Positions 12,018 through 23,722 of a stretch of DNA of 64,000 nt are shown one piece after another. The first letter of the stretch is position 1; each line of letters opens with the position of its first letter. The notes under the pieces are model-generated. The model was given only the letters and a program-made list of their open reading frames with translations. It did no database searches and had not been told where the DNA came from. The DNA lies in contig CM047428.1 of assembly GCA_026168455.1 (NCBI GenBank), positions 23,631,942 to 23,695,941 on the forward strand, read 5' to 3'. The stretch comes from Theocolax elegans. Lineage: Eukaryota; Arthropoda; Insecta; Hymenoptera; Cerocephalidae. The translations under genes and the position numbers were made by a program.

Positions 12018-13805
12018 ATGTTAATTGCTAATTACACATTGCTTTTATTCATTTACGATAGAATGTCGAAGTGTAAGACTGAAGATAAGTGGTTGGACAT
12101 TATAAAGCAACAATTGAGAGATAATGTAAAACCTTATCAAGTGTCAATTTTCATCAATACCAATGTGGGAATTATGGGAGATAATGAGAATTCAGTATTC
12201 GAGATGATAATTGGTGAGATACCATCGTCGATTATTGACATCAATAAAATGAATCATAATAATTATTATGGGACACTGGATGCACCAGCATCAAAAACTC
12301 AATTGCATTTGTACGTCATATTTCATTATTCGTTTAGCGGCGGTATTCAAAGTTTAAAATCCATTATCGATTTATTGGAGCGTAAATATCTTAATCTTCC
12401 ACGACCGAATTGTTTGATTGTATTTTTTAGTGATAACGTTGACCACGACAATGAGATTAAAATGATACTTCGATACGCTTGGACCAAAAATTTCTTGAAC
12501 TTTTCGATAATAGAATTAAGGAGAATGGCTAAATTAATTTTTATATATAACTTTAATCCTTTCTACGAAGATTTTCGCAATGGTACATTGTCTTCCAATA
12601 CTGAACTATTTCCATACAAACTTAAAAACGTCAACGGATATCCACTAAATTTATTGGGTTGTTACTACCCTCCGTACATGAACTTTTCAAAATCAAACGA
12701 GGATATCGGAATACGAAAAAAGGACGTTTATTTTCCACTAATTCTGATCGCAGCAGATATCATGAACTTTTCGTTGCAGTACACTCATGGTAAAGAAGGA
12801 ATTTCAGTTCTCGGCGAAGCTTTAGCCGTTGCGAAAGATCATTTTAAAACCGGCGATGTGGATGCATTTTTACTTCCATCGCCCATTACGTACGAAATTC
12901 CACAAACGATTCGTATACCAACCGAGTACTTTTCCGGAAAATTCGTAGCGGTTGTACCAATTTTATTAACCACCAAACTCTACAATTTCTACCGGATTTT
13001 AACTCATATGCTTCTCGTTACGATCGCTATATTGTGTCTGATGTACGTAATGCAACTTCTTAAAATCAAAAGTAAAACGCTTACACTGTTCAATATAGTC
13101 CAAGTGTTCCTCGGTGTGAGTATATACAAATTACCGAAAAGGATACCGGATAAAATGCTATTGATATGCATCATCTTTATCTCTATAATATACTCCACGA
13201 ATTTTTATACCCAATTTTTGGAATCCAACGTCACCCTGGGAGAAATTCCTTTTGAAACTTTTAAGGAACTCGACGAATCGAAATTGCTGCCGTTCATTAA
13301 CCAAGTAGCTTACAATATTGTGCTATCGAATGATGAGAATGAATACATTAAGAATATTAGGACGAGAACGTCACTCGTTTCAAACGAAACCTGGTGTTTG
13401 GATCTTCTGAAGAAAACGAAAAACGTGTCTTGCATGATGCTGAATATAAAGGCACACTTTGAGATTCAAAAGTATATGGATGTAATGGGTCAACCAACCA
13501 TGAAAGTGGCAAAGCCGGTGTTTACTCAGCAAGTGATGGCGTATTCGTTCGCAGGAGGATCGCCGTATACAAACAAATTTCAGGAGATATTTCGTAAACT
13601 TTACGAATCTGGTATTTATCAAACGTTCGGTGATAATATTCGAATGAACTATTTATTGGAAAGTAGAAAGAAAAACACGGATAACGCTACGACTGATGTA
13701 CTTTTAGAACTTTCAATCATATTGTCCATTGGATATTTATCATCGTCTATTGTTCTCTTCCTTGAACTAATTGTAAATCTATTGCGAAAGTTTTCTAGAA
13801 AATAG
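12018..13805 (+). CDS. Divergent ionotropic receptor (IR), intronless
   Basis: A 595-aa ionotropic-receptor-like subunit of the iGluR superfamily, expected in the dendritic membrane of sensory neurons as a ligand-gated cation channel subunit. Layout by residue: divergent N-terminal region 1-200; S1 ligand-binding half ~205-320 (GYPLNLLGCYYPPYM, then PTEYFSGKFVAVVP); M1 ~327-348; re-entrant pore ~355-372 (LFNIVQVFLG); M2 ~379-396 with IIYSTNFYTQFLES in place of the canonical SYTANLAAFLT motif; S2 ~400-555; M3 ~563-590; short tail LLRKFSRK. Canonical glutamate-binding residues are not evident, as in divergent insect IRs. The first ATG after an in-frame stop at 11991 was used. The N-terminus is only weakly signal-peptide-like (MLIANYTLLLFIYD), so an upstream exon spliced at ~12000 is possible. 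A poly(A) signal follows. The gene lies antisense within the proposed intron of the minus-strand gene. Ligand cannot be inferred. Confidence 0.9.
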   Translation: MLIANYTLLLFIYDRMSKCKTEDKWLDIIKQQLRDNVKPYQVSIFINTNVGIMGDNENSVFEMIIGEIPSSIIDINKMNHNNYYGTLDAPASKTQLHLYVIFHYSFSGGIQSLKSIIDLLERKYLNLPRPNCLIVFFSDNVDHDNEIKMILRYAWTKNFLNFSIIELRRMAKLIFIYNFNPFYEDFRNGTLSSNTELFPYKLKNVNGYPLNLLGCYYPPYMNFSKSNEDIGIRKKDVYFPLILIAADIMNFSLQYTHGKEGISVLGEALAVAKDHFKTGDVDAFLLPSPITYEIPQTIRIPTEYFSGKFVAVVPILLTTKLYNFYRILTHMLLVTIAILCLMYVMQLLKIKSKTLTLFNIVQVFLGVSIYKLPKRIPDKMLLICIIFISIIYSTNFYTQFLESNVTLGEIPFETFKELDESKLLPFINQVAYNIVLSNDENEYIKNIRTRTSLVSNETWCLDLLKKTKNVSCMMLNIKAHFEIQKYMDVMGQPTMKVAKPVFTQQVMAYSFAGGSPYTNKFQEIFRKLYESGIYQTFGDNIRMNYLLESRKKNTDNATTDVLLELSIILSIGYLSSSIVLFLELIVNLLRKFSRK

Positions 13806-13837
13806 GACGATACATATTGTTTATGAATGTTTTTATA

Positions 13838-13843
13838 AATAAA
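13838..13843 (+). terminator. Polyadenylation signal AATAAA of the receptor gene
   Basis: AATAAA lies about 33 bp after the stop codon at 13805, within ATAAATAAATTTATTG. This is the canonical hexamer at a short-3'UTR distance. Confidence 0.55.
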
Positions 13844-14045
13844 TTTATTGATGGCAAATGTATTAAATATCATATATCATGTTCGAAACAGTGTTGAATA
13901 CATCTTAACCATTTTCCACGATCTTTATTGTTGTATATACCCTACTTCATAAATAAGTATATTTATATATAATCTATAAATTAATTAATAATTAATTCTT
14001 TTGTGGATTGCCATCATTTTTAGTTACCACAAATCCAGATGTTAC

Positions 14046-14736
14046 GGTTTTACAGTCAAAATTAAACAGTAATTCCCAAATATATAAAAACACCCAACAC
14101 TTAAATAATTACTAATAAATCGGACAATGTTACGAAAAATCAAATAATATGACAAACAAAATTTTGGGCTCCGCGCAGACTTATAATTACTAGCTGGCCA
14201 AAAAAAAAATGTATCAATTAATAAATATAAATTGTACTTTAATTATTGACGCTCTCCAAATTTATTATTGAATGTTAACTTCTATCTCGATCTGAAGGAG
14301 GCCAATGGAACGAAAAATGATAATATTTTCCAAGTTGTTTTTTTAAGTGATTTGTAAATTGTCTTGTGATTTAATAAATTATCCTGATGATGTCGGTATA
14401 CCAAGCCAACGAAACGTCGCTTAACAAACGCAGTTTTTTTTTGGAAATTTTCATCATTTTTCCTTCTATTGGCCTCCTTCAGATCGACATGTAAGTTAAC
14501 ATTCAATAATAATTATCAATTATAAAATAAAAAATAACCTTGAAAAATCTGTTTTTAAAAAGCCACATCTCTTAAATTATTACTGTCTACCTATTGGGTT
14601 TTTCTACATATATGAGAATAAATGTTTAATTTGTAATTTAAATGTGTGCACTTAAATAAATAAATTGGATTTATTTATTATTGATCCTCAACAATCGACT
14701 ATTTACTAATAAATGTTTAATTTTGACTGTAAGACC
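14046..14736. mobile_element. Palindromic retroelement-like relic with a central hammerhead motif
   Basis: The outer ends match in inverse: GGTTTTACAGTCAAAATTAA at 14046 and the reverse complement of TTAATTTTGACTGTAAGACC ending at 14736. A second, stronger pair of arms, ~14262-14333 and ~14440-14512, shares TTATTATTGAATGTTAACTT and GATCTGAAGGAGGCCAAT. Between the inner arms sits a hammerhead-like motif (14382-14422). The layout of inverted arms around a ribozyme-bearing spacer parallels the head-to-head Penelope-like element at 38517-43964. No RT is present, so it may be a non-autonomous or retrozyme-like derivative, or a MITE that captured the motif. Confidence 0.55.
14382..14422 (+). ncRNA. 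Hammerhead ribozyme-like motif (type I, minimal stem III)
   Basis: The conserved box CTGATGA (14384-14390) is followed by a stem II that can form from GTCGG and CCAAC with one mismatch. After it come GAAAC and GTC (14411-14418), with the ACGT loop/stem III seen in small hammerheads of Penelope-like elements. One extra T separates the box from stem II, and stem I is hardly supported beyond one C-G pair. The active-element motif at 40917-40957 aligns to it across the same span. Catalytic activity is uncertain. Confidence 0.5.
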
Positions 14737-14739
14737 GAA

Positions 14740-17566
14740 ATAATTGTAATTGTATCTGTAATCTATAAATTTTGCAACGAGGAAACACCAATAATGTAAT
14801 GTTTTATTACTAAATTAATAATTTATGAATTCAAATGAAATAGAACTAACACGAGTTAAAAATACAAATAATTCGTCGGACTAGATTTGACGCGGCACCG
14901 ATGTCGTAAAGAGGAAGTTCAACGTTTTTCAGATTTGTGTAGTTGCCAATATGTTACTCGATTTTATGTTTATTTTATGAACGACGCAAACCCTAAAAGT
15001 ATTAGAAATTTCAAAATTTCTTTACGGTACGCAAATAACGAACAGCATTTTTGTTTAAATGCGCTTGACTCAATAATTGCCTCATTTTCATTAACTTCAT
15101 AAATATTATTTTTAAATTATATAATATTAATTTATATTATCGATATCTTTTCATCGAAATGTACTTTACGATTAATAACAAATAATAAAAGTAATAAATT
15201 CAGAAGAAGAGAAATATATATCATCGTACATTATCATATATTATGATATATTAGCCGTTGCATTTCACCGGAATTGATAAAAAAGATCGTCGCATGGTCG
15301 GTGTGATGATTACAGGACGACAGTACGTCATTCAAATTGAACGAATAAAATTAAATTCCACGCGGCTTCTTTTCTTTACGGCGTCGTCCGTAAATTTCGC
15401 CTGCGGTTTCCTATATAAAATTTACGAGGCGGGGCTCTGCAACGCGCGTTATGCAGATTTTATATTTTATTCAGGCATTAGGCGAGCAAAATTGGCAAGA
15501 CTGTAATCTACGCGGTAAGAATTTTTTTTAATTCGAGTGAAACACCGTTTTTATAGTAAGTTTCGATCTCGATTGATTATTACTATTGAATAAAGCAAAC
15601 GATTTTACATACGTATCAAATGGCGTATTTGCTATTTCATTTTATTATATTACAATAATATACTACAGGAAATACATTTTCTATTACGTCTAACTTGGTA
15701 TGTCAAGTTGACTGATTGTGGGCTTTTTTATACAAAATTCCTCTGATATATTACGGCTTTTTACTGCACTTCCATACAAGTTTGACAATATTGAGATTTA
15801 AATCCAAATGACTGATTACCGCTAATAAACGTGATTTACGATGTACGTACAATTAGAAATTTAACGTCGTTACATCCACGAGTAAATATATTAATAAAAT
15901 AAGTGAATAATATATATATACATATAAATATACATAATCATTATAATCGTAAAATATATAATATTCCTCTTGGCAATCTCGACGTAACAATAAATATTTC
16001 CCCTCGTAATAGCAACTTTCTTTAGCACTTTTAGTAAAATAACAATAATTACACTTCACGTTGAAAGGCGTGTGTAGCCGTACACATATTAATATATGCA
16101 ACCGCATATATGTATAAGTTACACAACTGCACGAAATATTAACGTGAGCGATGATGTACGCGCTTGCTAATTAAGGAATCGGTTCGAACTGTAGATATAG
16201 AAGCAATTATTACGTTGTATAGTTAAACATTAATCCTTAACCAGGCATTAATTTTTGCAACTCTGTAACGAAAACTTTCTATCGATCATTCGAAACGTAA
16301 TCTTTATGTAACCAATTAAATGTATATATATACACAACTTATATATATATATATATATACATATATACTCGATAAATATAATTCAGTTAAGATTAGTTAT
16401 CACTATGACGTTCCATCTATAATTGATGTAAACATTTAAAATTAAAAACAGAAACAGTGTGTACTACTTCACTTCTTATTGATCATAAGTATATATTTAA
16501 TTTTAATCATATATATATATATAATTTTTATAACAATCCAGAATTCCAGAATTGTAAATTCCAATTATGATAATACAGGACTAATTAAGTGGAGACTAAT
16601 TTTTCTATCTTCTCGTATATACATACATATATAGTGGTATAATAATGCAGTAAAGTAACAATTGTTGATTTATATTCAACGAAAGGAAGTTTACGTGGTT
16701 CACGTATTTTCATAGCGATTAGTCATCCGCGTGTATACACACACACATATATACGCATATACACACGTAAGCGAGAGATCCCGCAGTATTCTTATGAATC
16801 AGACGTATGTAAGGAAGTGGCTGGGATGCGAAGAATGGATTAACAATACGAAAGGAAAATAAAATAAGAAAAACTCTATGGATAAGCTGAATAAAACATC
16901 AGGTGAATTCGAAAAGACTATGCAAGCTCATTAAGTTGAAAATCATTGCACGATGTTCAAGATTCGGCTTAGCAATCAGTTTAATGCTTTACTCTTTGTT
17001 AATATTGTTAGCTGTATGGCAATCCGTTCAATCTCAATGGTTATATTAAAATTAGTTCAAATGATATTTTGTGTTATAATTATTTATTTTCAAATTTAAA
17101 TTATCAAAAATTTTCTTGTAAACATGTTTATCCGAGACAAGCTGGTATATATGGCAGTATGGTTAAATTAGACAATATGTAGTGTGTTTTATTTTTAAAA
17201 AATTCGTTTTTCCTTATTATAATTGTTATTTTTTTATTGTATATGTTTTTGTATTATGTATACACAACAGATATTAAAATAAACTTTGATTACTTATTCC
17301 CCTTAATCGTGTCAACATTTTCAACGAATATTGCACCAAAAATTAAATATCTTTTTAGAACAAAAAATATTCATGTTGAACATGAAACATGCATTAGGTA
17401 AGTACTTGTTCCAAATAAACATTTTACAGTGTGGTTAAAATATATCTAAAAGGAAATCCAGCAAAATCTCTGGCCGAGATATATCGAAAGTCGGTGAAAT
17501 CCGGGTAGAAAAAGGAAATGCCAAAAGATAAGCAAAGTAGCAAGTAAAGGCTTTTTGAAAACTCAC
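14740..17566. other. Intron interior with simple repeats
   Basis: No gene supported. A CpG-richer patch at 15250-15520 contains CTATATAAAA (15411-15420), a short ORF and a donor-like CGCG|GTAAGA at about 15514 (see findings). TA/CA-type microsatellites occur near 15906-15935, 16320-16370, 16508-16525 and 16735-16770. Confidence 0.4.
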
Positions 17567-17663
17567 AAACGCTAGCCGAGCTAATGCCACTCTCGGCGTC
17601 CATGTCCATCCGGTTCTTTTTCCTTCGTCTCATGATCGAGTTCCATACTTTCTTGTGGCTCAT
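17567..17663 (-). CDS. Candidate alternative first coding exon of the minus-strand gene
   Basis: The ATG at 17663 starts 32 codons (MSHKKVWNSIMRRRKKNRMD, then MDAESGISSASV), followed by a strong donor GTGAGT after 17567. A TGA stop lies three codons upstream in the same frame, so this would be a first coding exon, not an internal one. It ends with one extra base, the phase required by the candidate exon at 1016-1081 and identical to that of the exon at 29863-30052, so it could be an alternative N-terminus. The peptide is basic then acidic, with no signal peptide or domain recognised. The CpG-rich segment about 0.5-0.7 kb upstream could be its promoter. The evidence is the donor, phase and composition only. 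Confidence 0.45.
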
Positions 17664-18139
17664 TCTCGGTCACTTACAACTCCACTAATCAGCCGCGATT
17701 GTAATCCAACGCTAATTGTCTTTGAAGGCGAGTGATGCTACCATTTGAAGCGACGACATAACCTCAATTAATACTTGCGCACGTTGTACTTTACGACGGT
17801 TACATTGTTTTTTTTCCCCATTTTGATCCAGAGTTTAGATCTGTCGTGATGTGGACGTTGATAAAAATTTCGTCCAATTAGATTAAAATTCGTATATTTT
17901 TATTTCACCGAGGATTTATTAAAATTCCCCACAAAGTGGATGAAATTATGAGTAAAAACGGGGGAACGGTAAAACACACAATTAACACACTTTAACGACA
18001 CGATGGAAGTACACTAAGAGTATCGAATGTCACCTAATCACTAAGCTGATTACGAAAAAGAAAAACGAATTCACTTATGATCAGCTAGGGCAATATTGTA
18101 TAAATTGAGGTGTAAGTAAAAATCCCAAGTGTCAGTAAA

Positions 18140-18385
18140 GACACTGAGTAACCAACAGTTGAGTATAGGAAAGTACACAGAGAACCACCGGATAAAAGAG
18201 TCACGCCGGACGCGATTAAAGAGGCCCGACCTCTGGGCGTGACGACTCGAGAGCAACAAAACTCATACGTCGATGAGCCACGGATCCCTCGGTCTGTTTC
18301 CTCCTAGACGGCGTCTCGTGTGTACACTCCGCGAGAGCTTCGTTACCACTCTCAAGCAATCATTTGGTGAGAGTGGTAGGGATAT
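18140..18385 (-). promoter_or_regulatory. CpG-rich island, putative promoter/5' UTR for the exon at 17567-17663
   Basis: Markedly higher GC and CpG than the surroundings (CACGCCGGACGCGATTAAAG, GACGGCGTCTCG). It contains an 11-bp perfect dyad with a 13-nt spacer, TACCACTCTCA (18344-18354) and TGAGAGTGGTA (18368-18378). On the minus strand an initiator-like CTCAGTG is present near 18150. Assignment as promoter is inference from position and composition. Confidence 0.35.
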
Positions 18386-20414
18386 AGCTGGAAAGACGAG
18401 TAAATCGCACTGAGAAATCACCTTTTTTTTTTTCTTTTTTCGATTGTGTGCTAATACATCCAGGTGTTAAGTGGACGATTGCATACACGGAATTCGAGTT
18501 ATTGTTTCTTCTGGAAATGGGTTACTTTTCTCTTACTTAGCTAATCCTCTATGAAATTTTTATATGGTTTCCCCGTAAAATTGCACCGGTGATTAATTCA
18601 CGAAGATTTTTCTTATTATATACGAGTGGACCTTCGATAACCTAATCCAATACGTGAAAGTTACTAATTTTCCAAACATTTCAACATATATAGTCAATTT
18701 ATACGACTTTTACGTGATTCTGATAGTTTGAAGTTGAAAATTCAAAATGAGACCAATGATGGAAGAAATAGATATATTATACTTTGCTGACAAATAATCT
18801 GAATATTGCAGCCGGGAATGATTATTTTTAAAATTTTCCTCCTACATACTTACATTTTCCTATCTTTACATTATCACTTCGCTTTTACTACTACAACCGT
18901 TTAGTACGTTAAAATGATATTAACCCATTAACGCTAAAACGGACAAAATTTTTTTTCGATTTCGTACTTGTTATTAAATGCATAAATCGTAGGCAATTAT
19001 AATGTCGGATGTTTCTCTAAATAGTTTTAGATACATTCTTTCAAATGCCGTCTGGAAAATAGACCTATTTACCTTTCAAAAACTGTTCTGATTTTTCAAA
19101 TGTAAAATGCAAAAGAATTATATCGCTTTCTATTTTTAATTAAATTTTTAGTAACAAAAATTTTTTTTAAATTTTCGCGGGTTGTGAACAAAAGGGTCAT
19201 TGATTGCTTTAACCTTGTATTTTTTGTATCATTGCTAGATAGTAAAAAAATTTGATTTCAATGATAATTTACGAAAAATAGCTAATTTTTGTTATTTATA
19301 AGGGTTAAAAATTAATTATTTCACGAGCAATTTATTCAAAGTATTTGGATTGAAAATATATATAAATATATGTGTGTGTGTGTGTGTGTGAGTGTGTGAA
19401 ACAACGACAAAATAATGACGACAAGGGCGAATGTCGAAAAGCGGTTCTACCAAATGATCTTTGAACGTGAAATGATAATCATTTTCATTCAACCAGTAAA
19501 TTTAACCTCGAGTAAGGTCACATTTCCGTTAGTCGAAATTGAAACAAACTTTTCGAGTGAACTGTATATAGCTGTACAACTGGCTTAATACATGTGAGGA
19601 AATTGCGCACACCTACGATGATGATGATGATGGCTCAGGCGGGTATAACGATTCGGTCGCGGTCACACAATGGAAGGATGGGCTCCAAAGGGGCAAGAGG
19701 ATATCACGTTATGAGCCTTCTAAAGAGTAACCACGCAAAGGATGTGGTCGTTGTACGATAAGATCTTTGGACCGCATCTTCGCAGGGATTTCCACATTTC
19801 AATGAAAATGTTATTACTTTTGTCTCTTTCTTCTAATTCGTTTTGTGTGCCCAACGTTTAATAATTCCACGTTTTTGAAAAGTCGAGTATAATATTTTTT
19901 TGTATAGTTTAACATTTTTATTCGTATAGGGTATACGTAAAAGATTTTCCGTTTCGTTTATGAAAATTGTAAAATAATTTTGTTTATCGATGGAATATGT
20001 TTTAATCTATTTTTAAATCTAGAAATTCACAGAGATAAATGATAAGTCTTGTGACTCATCGCTCGTCAAGTCATAACGAAGTTACTTGTCGACCCCTTAC
20101 TTTTATTTACTTTACCCTGTCCAGCATATCCGGCGTATAAATGAGTATTTACATTTTTTGAATAAACATTATATACGTGTACATACCGTTGCACCGTATT
20201 GGATCGATTACTCGACACGACACTTGTATAAGAAAACGTACTTAAGTTCACCCGTGTTGCATTAGCTAAACTGTAATATGACCTTCGAAAATCGTTACTT
20301 TATTACTGGCTATACTTATACACACAGTCTACTTTTGTGGTTCAAGATTATAAACTGTAGATCTTATAAGCTCGTAAAACGTAGCTCACAACCTTTTCCT
20401 GCAACTTTTTTTGA
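18386..20414. other. Intron interior with simple repeats
   Basis: No gene supported. It contains CCATTAACGC plus AAAACGGACAAAATTTTTTT near 18924-18955 (related to the inverted-repeat element at 49394-49546), a (TG)n tract at 19371-19395, a (GAT)n tract near 19617-19633 and a CpG-richer stretch at 19630-19790. Confidence 0.4.
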
Positions 20415-20841
20415 GGGGGTCCATTCTCAATTTTCGATGATGAATAATTCAAAAAATAAAAGGGTGTGAGGAAAAATAAGGGAAAAGGCGCCTTCGTTTA
20501 TATCAATAATCTAATTGTGTGCTGAATTCCTGACTAAAATATTATTGCAAATGAGAATATTAGTCGATATCGCCGAAATACATTAATTTTTGCATTTATG
20601 TATAAAATGATTTAGAAAAAATTCTTACCCAACATATCAAATCTTTCCACCTCGTTCAAGTTAGGTTCACATTGTTGGTAAAAACGTAATAATCTTTTAG
20701 ATTAAAATACAACACATAGTTGGATTATTTATAAACTCTTCTCTTATTTTTTCACGTACCGTTTTATTTACAAATTCATTACTAATTATCTCGTTTGTTG
20801 GTAAAGTAGGAAGGATAAATATTGACTATATGGCATCTCGC
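20415..20841. mobile_element. Diverged copy of the palindromic TTAA-type MITE at 7464-7846
   Basis: The left end GAGGGGGTCCATTCTCAATT, the internal AAAAGGCGCCTTCGTTTAT and TCTAATTGTGTGCTGAATT, and the right part GGTAAAGTAGGAAGGATAAA with TATTGACTATATGGCATC match the copy at 7464-7846 in the same order. The arms are more decayed, with an insertion near the centre (20545-20620). Ends are flanked by TTGA and CTAA, degenerate forms of TTAA. Confidence 0.6.
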
Positions 20842-23722
20842 TAATAAATTATATTCTTAATTCTACTTTTACATACTCACTTTTTTCATGTAAACATCTG
20901 CATCTTTTAAAAATTATGCCGTAACCGCACGCGAATGTCATACCTTTTTACTATTCAACCCAAATAGGTATATATATAATATACCACATCTTCGACAATT
21001 AATCCGAGTCTCAATTATTCAATCGTTTACCTGAATACACTAGAAATAGAAAACAATGACGCAGGTGCAAATGATTATACAAGTTGCGTGCCTCGTTATA
21101 CAATCAATGTTGAACAATACGAAACCGAACCATCGCCAGTTGTTTCTCGAATAAGAATGTACATAAATGCACAATAAATATAAAAAAAAAATAATACCAC
21201 AATTTGCTATTTATAGTGAATAATCACATAAGAAATTTCTTCGAGCTTGGTTAAACAAACTAATTAATGAAAAAAACAACAATTGTCTATTATCACATCA
21301 GCTAGCAGGAGTTAAATTAACCTTGGAATATTCTGCACCCAACAACGCGATAAAACGCATCGACATTCTTTATTCTTCTTTGTCGTTTTTTTTCTCCTAC
21401 GCGACACGCACTCGAGGATCTTCTAAGATATACCTACCTGACACTTAATCACGCAAAGCTACCCTTGTGCGTATTCTTTTCTTTTTTTTTTCGTGTAAAG
21501 CGCTAATTTAAGTGGCACGCATGTACGGTCTAAAGGTTGAAAATTCTAGTTTTTTAAATTTTTAGTAAAAAAATTGTTATTAATTATTGTATAATATTAT
21601 AATAATATATAATTATTTATTTATGATACGATTAAATAATTAAATAATTACTATTATATTAATAAATAATAATAAGTAATTATTTTTATAATGATAATTA
21701 TTAAAGTAAATTCATTTGAAAAGACATGGTTTGTCTAAAGCAAATATTTCTAATAAATAATGTTAATTTGACTTTACAATACATAGAAAATATATCCAAT
21801 TTTTCCTAAAAATTTAAAGAGAGCGCGGAATAATAATTTACAGATTATATTTTTTACGATCGCATCTCCAAAAAAAAACAAAAAACTACATTCTTCATAT
21901 ATGAGACTTGCATTTTCTGTATCGTAATTAAACATGGGAAATACTCTCTCTCTCTCCCTCTCGTATATCTAGTAAATTGGTACGAGGTCAATTTTTATAT
22001 CAAACAACCACCACTCAAAGTGATAATTAAATTTTTCCATTATCTTCTCTCAAAGCACGTATACTCGAAATTCAACAAACATATATATATACCACAAAAT
22101 GTAAAATAAGTACAAACAATATTGCCTGATTTTAATTAACATCACAATCTAGCAATAAATTTATAAAAATCACAAAACTAGGGTCATTTTAAAATATTTC
22201 TATATAGACATATATCCTCCAGTGGATTTAAGATTGCGAAATAATCGGTTAATTTTTCCGCAGAGGGTATTTCAGTGTAGTAGTCACTCAATAAACCATA
22301 TATATATGTATATACGATAGAGCTTCGGAAGTTGAGCATGAAATTGTATGCAATTATATACTACAATGTATGTAACCCTTAAATGACATCTAATTAGCTA
22401 TCATTACACATCTTGTGAACGAGATTACGGAATTAGATAAAGAGTTTCAAAGAACCTATAAAATTAAACAACCCTTACGTTTTAAAATACAAAATTACTT
22501 TCATCATTCTCATTAGCTCAAGTTTATTGTATAATGTACTGAAAATTTACGGAATCTCGAGGAGGTACGTAACGGGTTTCTGTAAATACAAATTTTATTT
22601 TCCGTAATTTCCTGCCATTATACATGTAACTATTTTAAACGTGTTAATATTGTTATTTCGGTACTGTGTACGTACGTGCGTTTAAAACCTTACACGTTGG
22701 TAATTATTAAAACACTTGCTATTTTAATATTATACATTAATTTACAAAAAATGCAATATTACTTTTTAAAAAACTACATTGCTTAGACCCGTAATATTAA
22801 CCGTATAAATCCTAAATTGTTCACTTCTTTCCTTTCTATAGAATAGTCTACAAAAATGTAAATAACTTGTTTGTTTTCACAAAAGTTTACTTCGAAGGAA
22901 TAAAGAAAAGTATATAAACAAACAATTAAAATTTAAAAATCTCGATCGAAGGTATTCACAATTTCACGAGGAAACATCAGATTATAACAGAGGGAATAAC
23001 TTGATTTATCGAAAAAATACAAACATTGAGATCGACGACACGCCCAAGTTCGACGCGGTGCGAGGAAACGCGTGTGCACTCATATCGGTATACTCTCTGG
23101 CGATGATCGGTCTTCCGGTGTGCGACGCATCCGGCGAGCTCAAAACAATGGCTTTTATGATAGAGTACTTCTCAATGACACCCACGCACTGCACCGGGAT
23201 TTTTCGTTGAATTTTAGCGGTTGTTTCGCTCATCCTTTTTTTTCTCTCTCTCTTTTTTTTTTAGAGCGATATATTTGGGTTTGATGCTGGCTAATCCGAT
23301 CTATTAAACGATTTACCAATGTGTGATGGCTATTGAACGATACTGTGTAGGCAAAGTTTTTTTTTATTCTTTAAATGACGAAGAAATTATACATAGGAAG
23401 AAAGGATTAATCGTCGGTACTCGACGTTTTGCTATCATAAGGTGAACAAATTTTTATGTAGTAAAATTACACATCTTGACTTAATAGTTAGGGCGTGAAT
23501 GAATTTAACGCCAATACTCGTTTCTATAGTGAATTATTTATAACATATGAAATTACTCCACGAAAGAAATGTACAATTTATATGACAACAGTTTTATTTT
23601 TAATTTTACACGTATATTGTTCGTTTAACTTCAGAACATCTTTCTGTGTAGGTGGGCAATCAACAAGGTCTATTAATTATGTTTCAATAAAAAAAAATTT
23701 TGGTTAAATGCAGTAACCTGCA
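20842..23722. other. Intron interior, no gene supported
   Basis: Mostly very AT-rich (notably 21560-21720). A GC-richer patch at 23000-23240 has open frames of about 70 codons in two plus frames and one minus frame. None has convincing splice sites, start context or domain, and simultaneous openness in three frames reflects composition. Confidence 0.4.

Noticed and set aside
13004..13873. Minus-strand ORFs overlapping the receptor gene
   Set aside because: They are shadows of the strongly supported plus-strand receptor ORF.
14282..14506. 74-codon minus ORF in the palindromic element
   Set aside because: It is read through both inverted arms and the ribozyme-like spacer. No similarity to Penelope-like N-terminal sequence was seen.
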